A stretch of 64,000 nucleotides of DNA from Pseudomonadota bacterium. GTDB lineage: Bacteria; Pseudomonadota; Alphaproteobacteria; Sphingomonadales; Sphingomonadaceae. The stretch spans positions 19,277-83,276 of the forward strand of contig JAFAGN010000227.1 of the NCBI GenBank assembly GCA_023422695.1, given 5' to 3'. The notes under the pieces were generated by a model. The model ran no database searches, was not told the DNA's origin, and was given only the letters and a program-made list of their open reading frames with translations. Below, one piece after another: positions 38,801 through 45,201 of this stretch. Position numbers and translations under genes: made by a program. Positions within the stretch are counted from its first letter, which is position 1. The number at the start of each line of letters is the position of its first letter.

Positions 38801-39236
38801 CCGGTAGCCCGGGGATCACCTGTCGTTCGGTGCTCCGGAAAAAGCCGAATTCGGTCGGGGGCAACAGGTCGCCCAAATCAAAGGGGTCGCCAATGTCGCC
38901 CGGCGTTTGGGCGAAATTGCCGCCCGAACTTTGCGGGCGGCCCGCGGCGGGTTCCGGCTCCTGATCGGCGATCAGCGCGGCGACGGTGGGCGCCGGAATG
39001 TTGATCGGGCCGACCTTGATTTGCGGAATACGCAGCGCGCCGTCGACGATGACCAGCACCTGCCCGTCGGGCAGGGTGACGACCAGATCGTTGCCCGAAA
39101 GCTTGATCGCGTCGAGCCGCGTTCCGGGCGGCAGCTGGATGACGCCATCGACAGGTTGGATGGTGGTCGCACCGGGCGGAATGGCGCGGGCTATGGTGGC
39201 GATTTCGCCAAGCTGTTCATTCCGCTTCAATTCCAT
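29850..39236 (-). CDS. giant repeat adhesin secreted by type I system (LapA/BapA-like)
   Basis: 3128-residue surface protein. Residues 1-90 form a small beta-rich N-terminal module (GVIQLPPGTRLDAIKLSG) comparable in place to the LapA retention module; PAAG at 96-99 resembles the LapG cleavage motif. From about 190 to 2380 there are many VCBS/DUF5801-like beta-sandwich repeats, with roughly fifteen TDxDGDxxxATL calcium-binding motifs and repeated GADGAxVTSV and DGSYxYxL phrases. A von Willebrand A domain at about 2410-2615 has an intact metal site (DFSDS, NYTGA, SDGNP). Then EF-hand-like loops follow (DLDGDGVEF, DKNGDGKVS, DSNGDGKLD) at about 2740-2845, and a tail with the presumed secretion signal. 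ATG 39236 is preceded by TTAGGCG. Likely function is calcium-dependent adhesion and biofilm formation; the target is unknown. Confidence 0.9.
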   Translation of the reverse strand: MELKRNEQLGEIATIARAIPPGATTIQPVDGVIQLPPGTRLDAIKLSGNDLVVTLPDGQVLVIVDGALRIPQIKVGPINIPAPTVAALIADQEPEPAAGRPQSSGGNFAQTPGDIGDPFDLGDLLPPTEFGFFRSTERQVIPGLPDNKPRVLITTPDQTVGVTAATAAVSEAALAARGAEPAGTDPASPRESTSGTIQISALDQPVVVAINGTTVTVVGQVIATPLGQVTITSITPGLIGYTYTLTDNSTNPAATDLVIITVTDKDGDIATATLTLTIEDDSPIARADIDDTVPGSTAPQSGNVITGVGTATGAAGADSPGADGALITGVRGASATDFSPTGTPVQGQYGRLVISPDGSYAYIRSAGTPGGVEDVFTYRLTDGDGDVSTATLTIRIGDSAPSLILPVAGDDGTFVDEAGLPERDGESAGSRDGDGSDFTFGVIQFASADGRAGLTINGVAVTEEGQEIELETGTFYIIAINPDSIEYFFWLTDNTLGDNASQLITVGITDLDGDTVSASFEIDIIDDVPEAVADFDSVPAGTFGPATGNVITDAENDGGRDFPGADGATVTSVSGSGDPVAAGTPVSGLYGVLTLNTNGSYSYVRNPGTPGGVFDTFTYRLTDGDGDSSTATLRIAIGDGGVTLKFPAGNDDGQLVSEAGLPTGSAPDSGGATTEGSITFAAIDGVSTVRINGETVTAVGQTIAGDFGILTITSITATSIGYSYTLTDVTSGDDVSENFGVVVTDLDGDSASGTLSIVVEDDVPTAIDDLDLLEAGSASTADGNVLTGVGGDDANATDGEADIQGADGASVTAISFGGEGGDINGLTFGAYGTLQIAADGSYLYTLDAENPDVAGLDGDDELTETFEYVITDADGDEATATLTVVIRGRDDIVTINGLNPDGAEATVSEANLSDGSSPDSDALIQTGSFTFSAADGVAALTLAGETIAAGLVITTDLGILTITDFEPVFDAAGDIVGGTISYSYELVDNSLLHSGPADAALTESFAIEITDSDGTVAAATLDVLIQDDTPAAEADEGDVGEGQTLEVDASSGLLVNDIPGADGAEILGVRALGGNPSAPAIGGVGAVIAGLYGQLTVAADGSYIYVANANIVPPDGAEDIFVYTLADGDGDRSTTTLTIRLSDAGLSAEAVQLQVDEAALTTGSNPDSDAETAFGDLNDNVAGGTGPFEFSLVGNGVGTHGTFTLNPDGTYLYTLTGNVDGVTANNGTNLVPAVETFTYNVTDAFGNVTQNVVVIDVIDDVPVARSAPSITVAEDAAAISGNLLANDTQGADGATVTSVTIGSTVVAVAATGVTTFSNANGTYTFQANGAWSFDPVPQISVFPIHVDFTYTITDGDGDQSSAVQQIRLADGTLPTASGPIQLTVDDQHLENGSTPSAVQPVSTSGNIVFTPGSDAIASIGFGDISMLDGGLSWTLESDNQIIGWDADENPVIVIDLSVSGNVATVTVTLQSNYALHPDTTLDDLVDLGSLEVIATDADGDVVAGTVNLSVSDDVPSITALSPAAGMLTVDESNLNVNATANFASLFNIVTGADQAGSSTSYAFQVTTASGLIDVATGSKIVLQVVGNVVEGRLQDSPSTVAFRLTVANNGQATLDQIRAVRHPDTTNPDDIVTLSPTIIRLTATVTDGDGDQASAWLNIGSTLVFRDDGPSIDATNVDTNMITLTTQDADTRGSAFDVATANFSAAFSTALVNFGADGPADAGTVTWTYSLVLGSAAATSALTSNGVPVTLALVSGEIVGSAAGTPIFSIAVNAATGVVTLTQFAEIDHPLPGSSSNYAAQLVELAANLVELRGTATIVDRDGDSISDTVAVDLGGNIRFADDGPSITAGGAAATLTVDESDFATDATVNLSGLFTATTDFGADGPGTVAYELGVTAGASGLIDSLTGEAVILSIEGGVVFGRTSTHEVFRISVAPGGLVTFDQSRAIMHTPDSGPDQTKFLSGSNLIPLTAIATDGDGDTARTTADITGQFAIHDDAPQAVHDEDNVSRDGEIFADGNVLTGIGGTDINGMDGSADNGGADGGLTVIGVAFGASTGTIGAALAGDYGSIVIAANGSYRYDLDPNDPAVIALNSNTTLTETFHYTVRDADGDTSIATITISITGANDFPIARADTNWVLDGVSGSDPSASGNVLQDIAHPGAPFGTFADVADNDPDLEAITVTSAGTYVGLYGTLVINANGSYTYTLDEDKPVVNALDSGQTLTESFAYTISDGSLSVGSTLTITVFGTNDAPTIGTAIARVSEEGLPNGLPDTAPNATLDTTNSTTFAGTLAIGDADAGETLTATLGNPGAVLTAGGVPVTWAGVGTSTLIGSVGGSEVIRVTLGSNGAYTVTLSRAVDHPTVALEDIKDFFVPVSVSDGTTTTTNASAIRIVIEDDAPNAVGETGSSSQPMQDVNTLFILDFSDSIDDGELNVMLEAVQGALAQLDSAASGALTIKFVIFSSGSFASESFASAADANAYLDSLNPAAGGERPSEDDIGVNTNYTGAIQTALANFTAIPGASNQVFFLSDGNPNQQTQIIFNPGPTVGNSLTAATATAWNNFVDNNNVNVTAIGIDNNPLQPLNIQRLRDIDLNAAPNNEPILVDDFEDLVATLLSVIVPSAVSGDLDANDFFGADGGRLLSITIGTTTYTWDGASSIGVSSGGSIAGNTLNAITTPMGGTLTLNFATGQYNYQPPSPITVTATEAFNYVITDRDGDTATANLSVTITALAPPIAVDLDGDGVEFVSNAAGVSFDYDGDGIAETTAWVGADDGLLAIDKNGDGKVSNGAELVFGGAGLSDLQGLAAAYDSNGDGKLDAADPDFAKFGIWRDANSNGVTDAGEFRSLISEGIISISLTSDGQAYTAADGQVQVKGEALYTRADGSTGKLADAAFATNFADQQRIAATNGTAGVSTAMLVAGLAAATPLAAKPPATPDGDAAVSDQQIGVSREAAEQSSDIPAAKADGLVREYFSGPATARIEPESTQRAMDEDDRREAQSDEGDTAAPDPTYAQLLAGSELDLPPEPAAAAATGDQMQMALPSQAVLDPAAAPLETIVAAALEGPEVELDVLLGPATPAEPVLARIMLGDGGAVGGVGDAASGHSFIADLAQQHVVVQLEQMASAGHA
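32100..38660 (-). repeat. tandem VCBS-like coding repeats of the adhesin
   Basis: DNA coding for alternating Ig-like/VCBS repeats, about 90-230 codons each and too diverged to be identical in nucleotides. Recurring codon blocks encode TDGDGD and GADGA. Such arrays can recombine and change copy number, so read-mapping or assembly errors are possible here. Boundaries are approximate. Confidence 0.65.
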
Positions 39237-39705
39237 CGCCTAATGCCCCCTGCACCTCGATGTTCGCTGGTCACGCGGCAGCGACCTGTACGGGGGCCGC
39301 TGCGGAAACGGGCGAACAGCATCACGTTCCCGCGCCGGATGTCGCGCGGAGCAGCAATGCAAGCTCTTGTGATCGTGCTGGGTTCTCTTTGGCGACCTGT
39401 GCCCGTGCCTTGTCACTGACCCCGGAAATACAAACCTCGGGGGGTGATTCTGCAATGGCAATTTTCGGTATGGGCACCTATACTTTTGTATAATAAAACT
39501 ATCTTATGAGTTAATTTTCTATTAATATCGCTATCTAGCTTAGGAGATTTTGGGAAAACTGTCACATATTGAATATGTGTTCAATATAATATGTTTATTA
39601 ACATGATCTTGATGTGCTCATGTTGAGAATTAATTGATCATGACAGTTAGAAAATTTGATAAAATTTGGGAGATATTTGATCTCAATATCATCAAAATTG
39701 ATAAT
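39237..39705. other. 469-base region upstream of the adhesin, with AT-rich island
   Basis: No gene is visible. The half next to the adhesin (39240-39430) is GC-rich, while about 39480-39705 is strikingly AT-rich compared with everything else in the window. The island holds nested inverted repeats (39557-39648) and probably the adhesin promoter on the minus strand. It also includes the 3' flank of the M23 gene. Confidence 0.6.
39557..39648. promoter_or_regulatory. nested inverted repeats in the AT-rich island
   Basis: Outer arms AACTGTCA (39557-39564) and TGACAGTT (39641-39648) are perfect inverted copies 76 bases apart. Between them lies a perfect dyad, ATATTGAA (39566-39573) with TTCAATAT (39580-39587). 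The arrangement suits cooperative protein binding or looping upstream of the adhesin gene. Confidence 0.5.
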
Positions 39706-40692
39706 CTATTTTATCGATCCTGATGTCTCGATTCTGGCCACAATGATCGCACCCCGCTTTAACATATATCGTCCGGTATAGCGGCCACCGGGCCAGCCCG
39801 CCGCCGGGGGGCGTTTGCCGCTGTAGGCGAACCAGCTGAGGCCGCCGCCTTCGACGAGCGATTGCTGTTCGTGGACGATCTGTCCGTTCGGGCCGCTGAT
39901 CGTGAAACTCTGTTGATCCCCGGCGCGCGCGCCGATCGCATCGACCCACAGGATCAGTGGCGCCTGGCGGCCGGCGAGCATCGGCGGCGGATCGCGATCG
40001 GTAACCGGCTTGGGCGGTACCGTGGAGGCGAGGCCGGCAGCGATGGCCGCTGCGGGCTGGTAAGCGAGCGAACGGGCGGCCGCCGCCGTCCAGAGGCCCG
40101 CGGTCCGCGCTTCGGCGTTGCAGGCGGGTGGGGTAGCGGTGCCGATGAAGGGATCGACCGCCTCGCCGCGATGGCGGACGGTAAAGTGCAGATGCGGGAA
40201 CTCGCTGTTGCCCGACAGGCCGATCAACCCGATGTGTTCGCCGCCCGTGATGCGCTGCCCCGGGCGGACGCTGATGCTGTTCTGGCGCAGGTGGCTATAT
40301 TGGGTCTGCCAGCCGCCGCCGTGATCGACCACCACCGCATTGCCTGCATCCTTGCCGTCCAGCCCGGCCCGATCCGCGACGCTGGCATCGGGTTCGCCGT
40401 CGCGGGTCCGGAGCACCGTGCCGGGGGCAGCGGCAAGGACGGCAAAGCCGGTCCGCATGTCGGCCATCGTGCGCAGGCGAATGTCGATCCCGTCATGACC
40501 GTTTGTCGTGAGCAGTCCGCAGCGATAGTCGCGGCGATCGGGGCCGGGATCATGATCGAACAGTTTCTGGATCAGGCAGGTCTGGCCGACGATGCACTCG
40601 ACGGGAAGGTCAAGCGCAGGGGCGTCGCCCGATGGCGGCGGCTGCAACGCGGCGGTCGCCAGCGAAAGGGACAGGAGGAACGCGTGCATCAT
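39706..40692 (-). CDS. exported M23-family peptidase
   Basis: 328-residue protein with a short signal peptide (MMHAFLLSLSLATAA) and a LytM/M23 zinc endopeptidase domain. The metal motif HxxxD is H66-D-G-I-D70, and the second HxH motif is H167-L-H169 in FPHLHF, with SHL at 133-135; all expected ligands are present, so it should be active on peptidoglycan crosslinks or similar peptides. The last roughly 110 residues form a separate beta-rich domain I do not recognise. It lies between the two type I secretion loci on the minus strand. The second ATG (40689) is an equally possible start. Its promoter candidate is at 40930-40958. Confidence 0.88.
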   Translation of the reverse strand: MMHAFLLSLSLATAALQPPPSGDAPALDLPVECIVGQTCLIQKLFDHDPGPDRRDYRCGLLTTNGHDGIDIRLRTMADMRTGFAVLAAAPGTVLRTRDGEPDASVADRAGLDGKDAGNAVVVDHGGGWQTQYSHLRQNSISVRPGQRITGGEHIGLIGLSGNSEFPHLHFTVRHRGEAVDPFIGTATPPACNAEARTAGLWTAAAARSLAYQPAAAIAAGLASTVPPKPVTDRDPPPMLAGRQAPLILWVDAIGARAGDQQSFTISGPNGQIVHEQQSLVEGGGLSWFAYSGKRPPAAGWPGGRYTGRYMLKRGAIIVARIETSGSIK

Positions 40693-40929
40693 GGCCGGAC
40701 TCTTGTTGCGGACGATCGTTCGCGGCGCAAAAGTGACGATGGATGGAATGTCGACGCCGGCCGCCGCCAGGGGGCGTGGCGGCGGACACGGCTAGCCAGC
40801 GGGAGCTGGCCGAACTATAAATCTGCCGATTGTCGGAGGGCGAAATTGCCGCCGGGTCGTCGACAGAATTCTTACTCTTGTTACACCCAATCTCTGCAGA
40901 CCTGCTCGGCTAAAGCAGGCATCGTCCGG

Positions 40930-40958
40930 ATGATTCTTGCCTGTCATCCTTGTGTCAA
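40930..40958 (-). promoter_or_regulatory. candidate sigma70 promoter of M23 gene
   Basis: On the minus strand TTGACA (40958-40953) is followed after 17 bases by AATCAT (40935-40930). It lies about 240 bases before the M23 start, just downstream of the recurring 23-base element, in the same orientation. Confidence 0.4.
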
Positions 40959-40980
40959 AATTGGCCGAAAGCGCGGTTTC

Positions 40981-41003
40981 CCGCCATTCCCTGATGGGGA
41001 CAT
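40981..41003 (-). promoter_or_regulatory. recurring element, copy 1
   Basis: Minus-strand ATGTCCCCATCAGGGAATG plus GCGG. It matches the plus-strand sequence at 52291-52313 in 21 of 23 positions, and similarity continues for about 25 bases on each side. A third, weaker copy is at 43471-43494. It is oriented toward the M23 gene. Confidence 0.55.
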
Positions 41004-41075
41004 TGTGAAATTTGCCTGACTGGGCCGATGCAAATTGGTCTGGCGGCGCACGAAAAGCCTTTGTTCCCCAGACAC

Positions 41076-41106
41076 AAAAAGGAGGGCAGGCCGCGGCCTG
41101 CCCTCC
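41076..41106 (-). terminator. intrinsic terminator of RTX gene
   Basis: A perfect palindrome at 41081-41106 (arm GGAGGGCAGGCCG) is followed on the minus strand by TTTTTG. It lies 50 bases beyond the RTX stop codon. Confidence 0.9.
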
Positions 41107-41155
41107 AGTTAGCAGAGGTCCGTCGAGGAGTGGCTCCCCGTACGAAGCCTTGTCC

Positions 41156-43348
41156 TCAGACGAACGTGATCATGTCGTAGGACGCGTTGCCCTGGCTGTA
41201 CGTGTTGATCGCAGCAACCGAGTCATAGGCACCGAGTGCAGCGAGCGCCGCGATCGGAGCCGAAGCGCCTTCCCAGAAGTCTTCGATGATGACACCCGAG
41301 CCAGCCGACGTGAAGACCAACACGTCGAGCGCGTCGCCCTGGCCGTCCCAGTCGCCGGTGATCACGAACATGTCGACGGCCGGATCGAAGCCCGCATCGA
41401 TGTCGAAGACCAGCGTGTCACGGTTCGCGAGGTTGAAGTCGCGGCCCGATCCCAGGAAGCCCGGCGCACCGATCACGTCGAAGCCGAAGCCCGGCGATGC
41501 ATCGGTCGCATCGAACAGGAACAGATCCTTGCCCGTGCCACCCGACATATGGTCGTCGCCTTCGCCACCCGTGATGGTGTCGTTGCCGGCTTCGCCTTCG
41601 AGATAGTCATCGCCGAGGCCACCGTTGATGGTGTCCGCGCCGGTGTCACCGAAGATGCTGTCGTCGCCGTCATCGCCGTTCATCACGTCGTTGCCGAAGC
41701 CGCCGCTCATATTGTCGTTGCCGTCGCCGCCCGACATGGTGTCGTTGCCACCACCCGGGATGCCGTTGACATCGCCTTGTGCGTCGCCCCACATCACGTC
41801 ATCGCCAGCGCCGCCCGACATATTGTCGTTGCCGCCTTCACCGACCAGCGTGTCGTCGCCGCCATTGCCGTTGATGGTGTCGTTGCCGAGACCACCATAG
41901 ATCAGGTCGTCGCCGGCGTTGCCCGACAGATTGTCGGCACCGTTGTTGCCGAAGATTACGTCGTCGCCGTCACCACCCACAACAACGTCGTTGCCGTCGT
42001 TACCGGAGAGGTTGTCGTCCCCGTCGCCGCCATCGATGTTGTCGTTGCCGGCGTCACCAGCAATCAGGTCGTTGCCGTCATTGCCCTGGAGAACGTCGTT
42101 GCCTTCGTCACCGTTGATGGTGTCGTTGCCGTTACCACCCGAGATGAAGTCGTTGTCGGTGGTCGACGGGTCTTGCGGATCGAAGAAGGGATCCCCGTTG
42201 CCGCGGATCACGTCGTCGCCGTCGTCACCATACAGCGCGTCATCGCCGCTCTGGCCCCAGATCAGATCATTGCCCGCGTCGCCGTGGACCAGATCGTTCC
42301 CGTCGTTGCCGTTCAGCGTATCGTCGTCGTCGCCGCCGCCGATGTCATCGTCGTCAGCGCCGCCCTGAACGAAGTCAAACCCGGCACCGCCACGAATGAA
42401 ATCGTTGCCGTCATCGCCGTTGAGTTCGTCATCGCCGTTTTCGCCGTAGAGCGCGTCATCGCCTGCACCGCCGTCGAGTTGGTCGCTTCCGTTCCAGCCG
42501 AGGATGGTGTCGTTGCCGTCATCACCCCAAAGCAGATCGTCGCCTTCCCAGCCGTCGATGTAGTCATTGCCGCCCTGTCCGAAGACCTGGTCGTCGCCTT
42601 CGCCGGCAAAGATGCTGTCGGCATGGCCATTGCCGCGATTATAATTGCTCTGGTTGTAAGCAAAATCGCCGTCGGCTTTGCGGCCCACGCCATTGTCGCC
42701 AAAGATCACATCATTGCCATCGCCGCCGTTGATCTGATCCACACCGTTGGCGTTGGTGCCGCCTTCGATATAGTCGTCGCCGGTGCCACCTGCGATCACG
42801 TCGGTTTCGGTGCCGCCGAACAGGTTGTCGTTGCCCGAGCCGCCGTCGATGACGTCGTCGCCGGCATTGCCTTCGATACGGTCATCGCCCGATTGGCCGT
42901 TGAGCGTGTCATTGCCGGCATCGCCGCGGATATAGTCGTTTCCGCCGCCACCCCAGGCCGTGTCATCGCCAGCACCGCCAAGCAGCGTGTCGTTGCCGTC
43001 GGCTGCGCCATTGTCGAGACCGATATAATCGACATCGCCGGGTCCGTTGACGACGAAGTCCGCCTGGTCACCGATCAGCGTGTCGTTGCCGGTGCCGCCA
43101 TCGACGCGATCATTGCCGCTGCGGCCGATGACATTGTCGTCGCCTGCATCGCCATAAAGATCGTTGTCGAAGTTGTTGCCATAAACGGTGTCGTTGCCGC
43201 CGTTGCCGCGTGCGTTGTACGGCAGTGCAGCAGTCGACGTAATCGCGTTCAGGTCGATGAAATCGACCGCATTGGTTCCCAGTACTTGCCCTCGCGAGGT
43301 GGGCAGCTTTGCGGTGGTTGGTGCGCTAGAAGGTCCTACAGTAGGCAT
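41156..43348 (-). CDS. RTX nonapeptide-repeat protein, likely cargo of type I system B
   Basis: 730-residue acidic protein. ATG 43348 follows GAGGA at 8 bases and is preferred over upstream in-frame starts (43370, 43477). After a roughly 45-residue leader lacking a Sec signal, nearly the whole chain to about residue 605 is GGxGNDxLx calcium-binding repeats, roughly fifty of them. They are interrupted only by a non-repeat insert (ADGDFAYNQSNYNRG, about 240) and a short DPFFDPQDPS segment. The last roughly 120 residues form a non-repeat domain ending in YDMITFV, matching the uncleaved hydrophobic C-terminal signal of type I substrates. No enzyme domain is seen, so a structural or surface-layer-like role that folds in external calcium is most likely. 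TolC, ABC and HlyD genes lie directly upstream or divergent. Confidence 0.92.
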   Translation of the reverse strand: MPTVGPSSAPTTAKLPTSRGQVLGTNAVDFIDLNAITSTAALPYNARGNGGNDTVYGNNFDNDLYGDAGDDNVIGRSGNDRVDGGTGNDTLIGDQADFVVNGPGDVDYIGLDNGAADGNDTLLGGAGDDTAWGGGGNDYIRGDAGNDTLNGQSGDDRIEGNAGDDVIDGGSGNDNLFGGTETDVIAGGTGDDYIEGGTNANGVDQINGGDGNDVIFGDNGVGRKADGDFAYNQSNYNRGNGHADSIFAGEGDDQVFGQGGNDYIDGWEGDDLLWGDDGNDTILGWNGSDQLDGGAGDDALYGENGDDELNGDDGNDFIRGGAGFDFVQGGADDDDIGGGDDDDTLNGNDGNDLVHGDAGNDLIWGQSGDDALYGDDGDDVIRGNGDPFFDPQDPSTTDNDFISGGNGNDTINGDEGNDVLQGNDGNDLIAGDAGNDNIDGGDGDDNLSGNDGNDVVVGGDGDDVIFGNNGADNLSGNAGDDLIYGGLGNDTINGNGGDDTLVGEGGNDNMSGGAGDDVMWGDAQGDVNGIPGGGNDTMSGGDGNDNMSGGFGNDVMNGDDGDDSIFGDTGADTINGGLGDDYLEGEAGNDTITGGEGDDHMSGGTGKDLFLFDATDASPGFGFDVIGAPGFLGSGRDFNLANRDTLVFDIDAGFDPAVDMFVITGDWDGQGDALDVLVFTSAGSGVIIEDFWEGASAPIAALAALGAYDSVAAINTYSQGNASYDMITFV
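41530..43207 (-). repeat. tandem RTX-coding repeat array
   Basis: About fifty imperfect units of 27 bases encoding GGxGxDxLx. On the plus strand the same repeats create a long antisense open frame (41012-43495) with a Val/Ala pattern, which is a composition shadow and not a gene. Confidence 0.85.
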
Positions 43349-43470
43349 TTCGCTATCCTCTTCTTTCATGGGTCGCAAGGGATGCGTGGTCGCCGACTCG
43401 GCTCGATCATCCCCCCAATGACCCCGAAAGCTCAGGGCCATGACAATGGGATATGGCGGGGCAGGGGGAC

Positions 43471-43494
43471 CGGACATTCCTGCTTGGGGACATG
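43471..43494 (-). promoter_or_regulatory. recurring element, copy 3 (degenerate)
   Basis: Minus-strand ATGTCCCCAAGCAGGAATG followed by TCCGG. It matches the elements at 40981 and 52291 except for a few bases and one extra base. It lies about 125 bases upstream of the RTX start, oriented toward it. Confidence 0.45.
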
Positions 43495-43629
43495 ACCGAT
43501 AATTTTGTGATGTGGTTCATTTTGGGTCAGGTTGACAGCGTATATGGTGCACAATTTCGTGAAAACGCGCGGAATTCCTCCGTTTCGGAAAATCCCGAAA
43601 CAGAACAGTCTGGAAAGAAAACTTGCTTG

Positions 43630-45201
43630 CTAGTTAAGTTTGCGGCCCAGCGCCGAACTTGCGGGGCGCGCAGCATTGCCCGGCGGCGTGACGCTGTCAT
43701 CGCCGCCGCGATCCGGGCTCTGGCCCAGCGATGACATCTGCGGGCGCGGCGATGTCGCGGGGTCCGCAGCCACCCTTCCGGCGCTGGTCAAGACGGGCCT
43801 GCCAAGCGCGGACATGCCGGGGCGCTCGCTGGTATCGGCGCCGCAACACCGGCCGTCGAGAATCGCCTTGGTATCGAGCTGGCCGGTCGCCGCCAGCAGG
43901 CTGGCGCGCGCGACAAATTCGTTGCGCAGCGCGCGTTCCAGCGTGACGCGTGCGTTCAGCAACTCATTCTGCGCGTTGAGCACGTCGGTGAGCGTGCGGT
44001 TGCCGCCGATGGCTTCCTTCTTGATGCCCTCGGCGGCTTCCTGGGTCGCGCCGACCGCCGTTTCGGCGGCAGCGATCGTGCTCTTTGCCGACTGCCACCG
44101 CGTCCAGGCACCTGCCACATCCTCCGCCACATTGCGCAATGCGATGTCGGTTTGCGACAAGCGTTGATCGCGGACCGCGCGCGCGCGGCGGACCTCGGCA
44201 TGGTCGCGGGGGAGGAAGATCGGCACCCGCAGCTCCAACCCATAATAGAGCGACGAGCGATCGTCCGGATATTTGCCCGTGAAGGTGTTGGTCGCGCCGC
44301 CGGTCAGATAGTCATAGCCGCTGACCGCATCGAGCTGGGGAAGCAAGGCGCCGGTGGCGAACTTGACCCCCGACTTGCCCGCCTGCGCGTTGAGTCGTGC
44401 GGCGCGCAGCCGCGGCGCCGCATCGAGCGCCAGTTTCTGGGCTGCGGCAAGCGAGGAGGGAACGGCGGCCAGCGGCGGCAGCGGCGGGACCATCGTTCCC
44501 GACTGGCCGCTGACGTTGCGAAACCGGAATCCGTCGACGCTGACCTGTTCGGTCGCGGCAAGCACACCTGCCTGTGCGGTCGCCAGCCGCGCCCGCGCCA
44601 GTTCCTCGTCGGTGCGGGTGGCTTCGCCGAATTCAAGTCGACGCGATGTCGCGCGCAGCTGTTCGCCGATCGCCTCGCTCTGCGCCTCGGAATATTGCAG
44701 CACCTTGCGGTTCAGATGCACGTCGGCGGCACTGGTCAGCAGTTCCAGCAGCGTTTCCGACGTGATGGCATCTAATCCGGCGCTGGTCGCTTCCAGCTCG
44801 GCCTTGGCAATGCGTACCGAGTTGTACGTCCGGTCGCCATCATAGAAGCGCAACCGCGCCTCGATGCCCGCCTGTCCGGCGGTGTAGCGTGCGTCTTTGG
44901 CGTTGCTGCCGTCCTTGATGTCGATCTCGCGCCGCTGCACCGTGCCATTCGCCTCGATCGTGGGCAGATAGCCGGCCTCGGCGGACTGCAAACGCGCGGC
45001 GGCGATACGGACCTGATGGCGCTGCGCGGCAATGTCGGGGTTGGAGATGACGACCTGGCGGGCGAGCGCGGCCATCGTGCTCGACGGCGCTACCGCGGGC
45101 GAGGCCGACTGGGCGAACAGCGGAGTCGCGCCGATGGCAAACGTCGCTACAGCGGCGGGAGCGCTCAAGGCGCTCGCCCAAAAAGTCCATGATTTCCGCA
45201 C
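43630..45201 (-). CDS. TolC-family outer-membrane channel (locus B) with repeat tail
   Basis: 523-residue outer-membrane efflux protein. The GTG start at 45201 is preceded by AGGAGGGGTGAC, an excellent ribosome site. The signal peptide ends near residue 31 (GATPLFAQ). Typical TolC features: NPDIAAQRHQVRIAAARLQSAE near 54, RTDEELARARLA near 195, and GNRTLTDVLNAQNELLNAR near 400. After the normal end a roughly 65-residue Pro/Ser-rich tail carries three related MSALGR / MSSLGQ / SSALGR repeats. It lies upstream of the RTX gene on the same strand (281-base gap) and is divergent from the LuxR-ABC-HlyD operon. The partner exporter is presumably the PrtD-like ABC protein at 46768. Confidence 0.92.
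   Translation of the reverse strand: MRKSWTFWASALSAPAAVATFAIGATPLFAQSASPAVAPSSTMAALARQVVISNPDIAAQRHQVRIAAARLQSAEAGYLPTIEANGTVQRREIDIKDGSNAKDARYTAGQAGIEARLRFYDGDRTYNSVRIAKAELEATSAGLDAITSETLLELLTSAADVHLNRKVLQYSEAQSEAIGEQLRATSRRLEFGEATRTDEELARARLATAQAGVLAATEQVSVDGFRFRNVSGQSGTMVPPLPPLAAVPSSLAAAQKLALDAAPRLRAARLNAQAGKSGVKFATGALLPQLDAVSGYDYLTGGATNTFTGKYPDDRSSLYYGLELRVPIFLPRDHAEVRRARAVRDQRLSQTDIALRNVAEDVAGAWTRWQSAKSTIAAAETAVGATQEAAEGIKKEAIGGNRTLTDVLNAQNELLNARVTLERALRNEFVARASLLAATGQLDTKAILDGRCCGADTSERPGMSALGRPVLTSAGRVAADPATSPRPQMSSLGQSPDRGGDDSVTPPGNAARPASSALGRKLN

Larger units (their letters stand above)
40693..41155. other. 463-base region between RTX gene and M23 gene
   Basis: No gene is visible. 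It contains the RTX terminator (41076-41106), one copy of a recurring 23-base element (40981-41003), and a candidate minus-strand promoter for the M23 gene. The roughly 230 bases nearest the M23 start show nothing further. Confidence 0.6.

Noticed and set aside
41530..43207. Regular short repeats considered as a CRISPR array
   Set aside because: Units are in-frame 27-base codon repeats for GGxGxDxLx without unique spacers.
41012..43495. 827-codon plus-strand open frame opposite the RTX gene
   Set aside because: Its monotonous Val/Ala pattern is the mirror of the 27-base RTX repeats, and the minus strand has a ribosome site, RTX motifs, a C-terminal secretion signal and a terminator.
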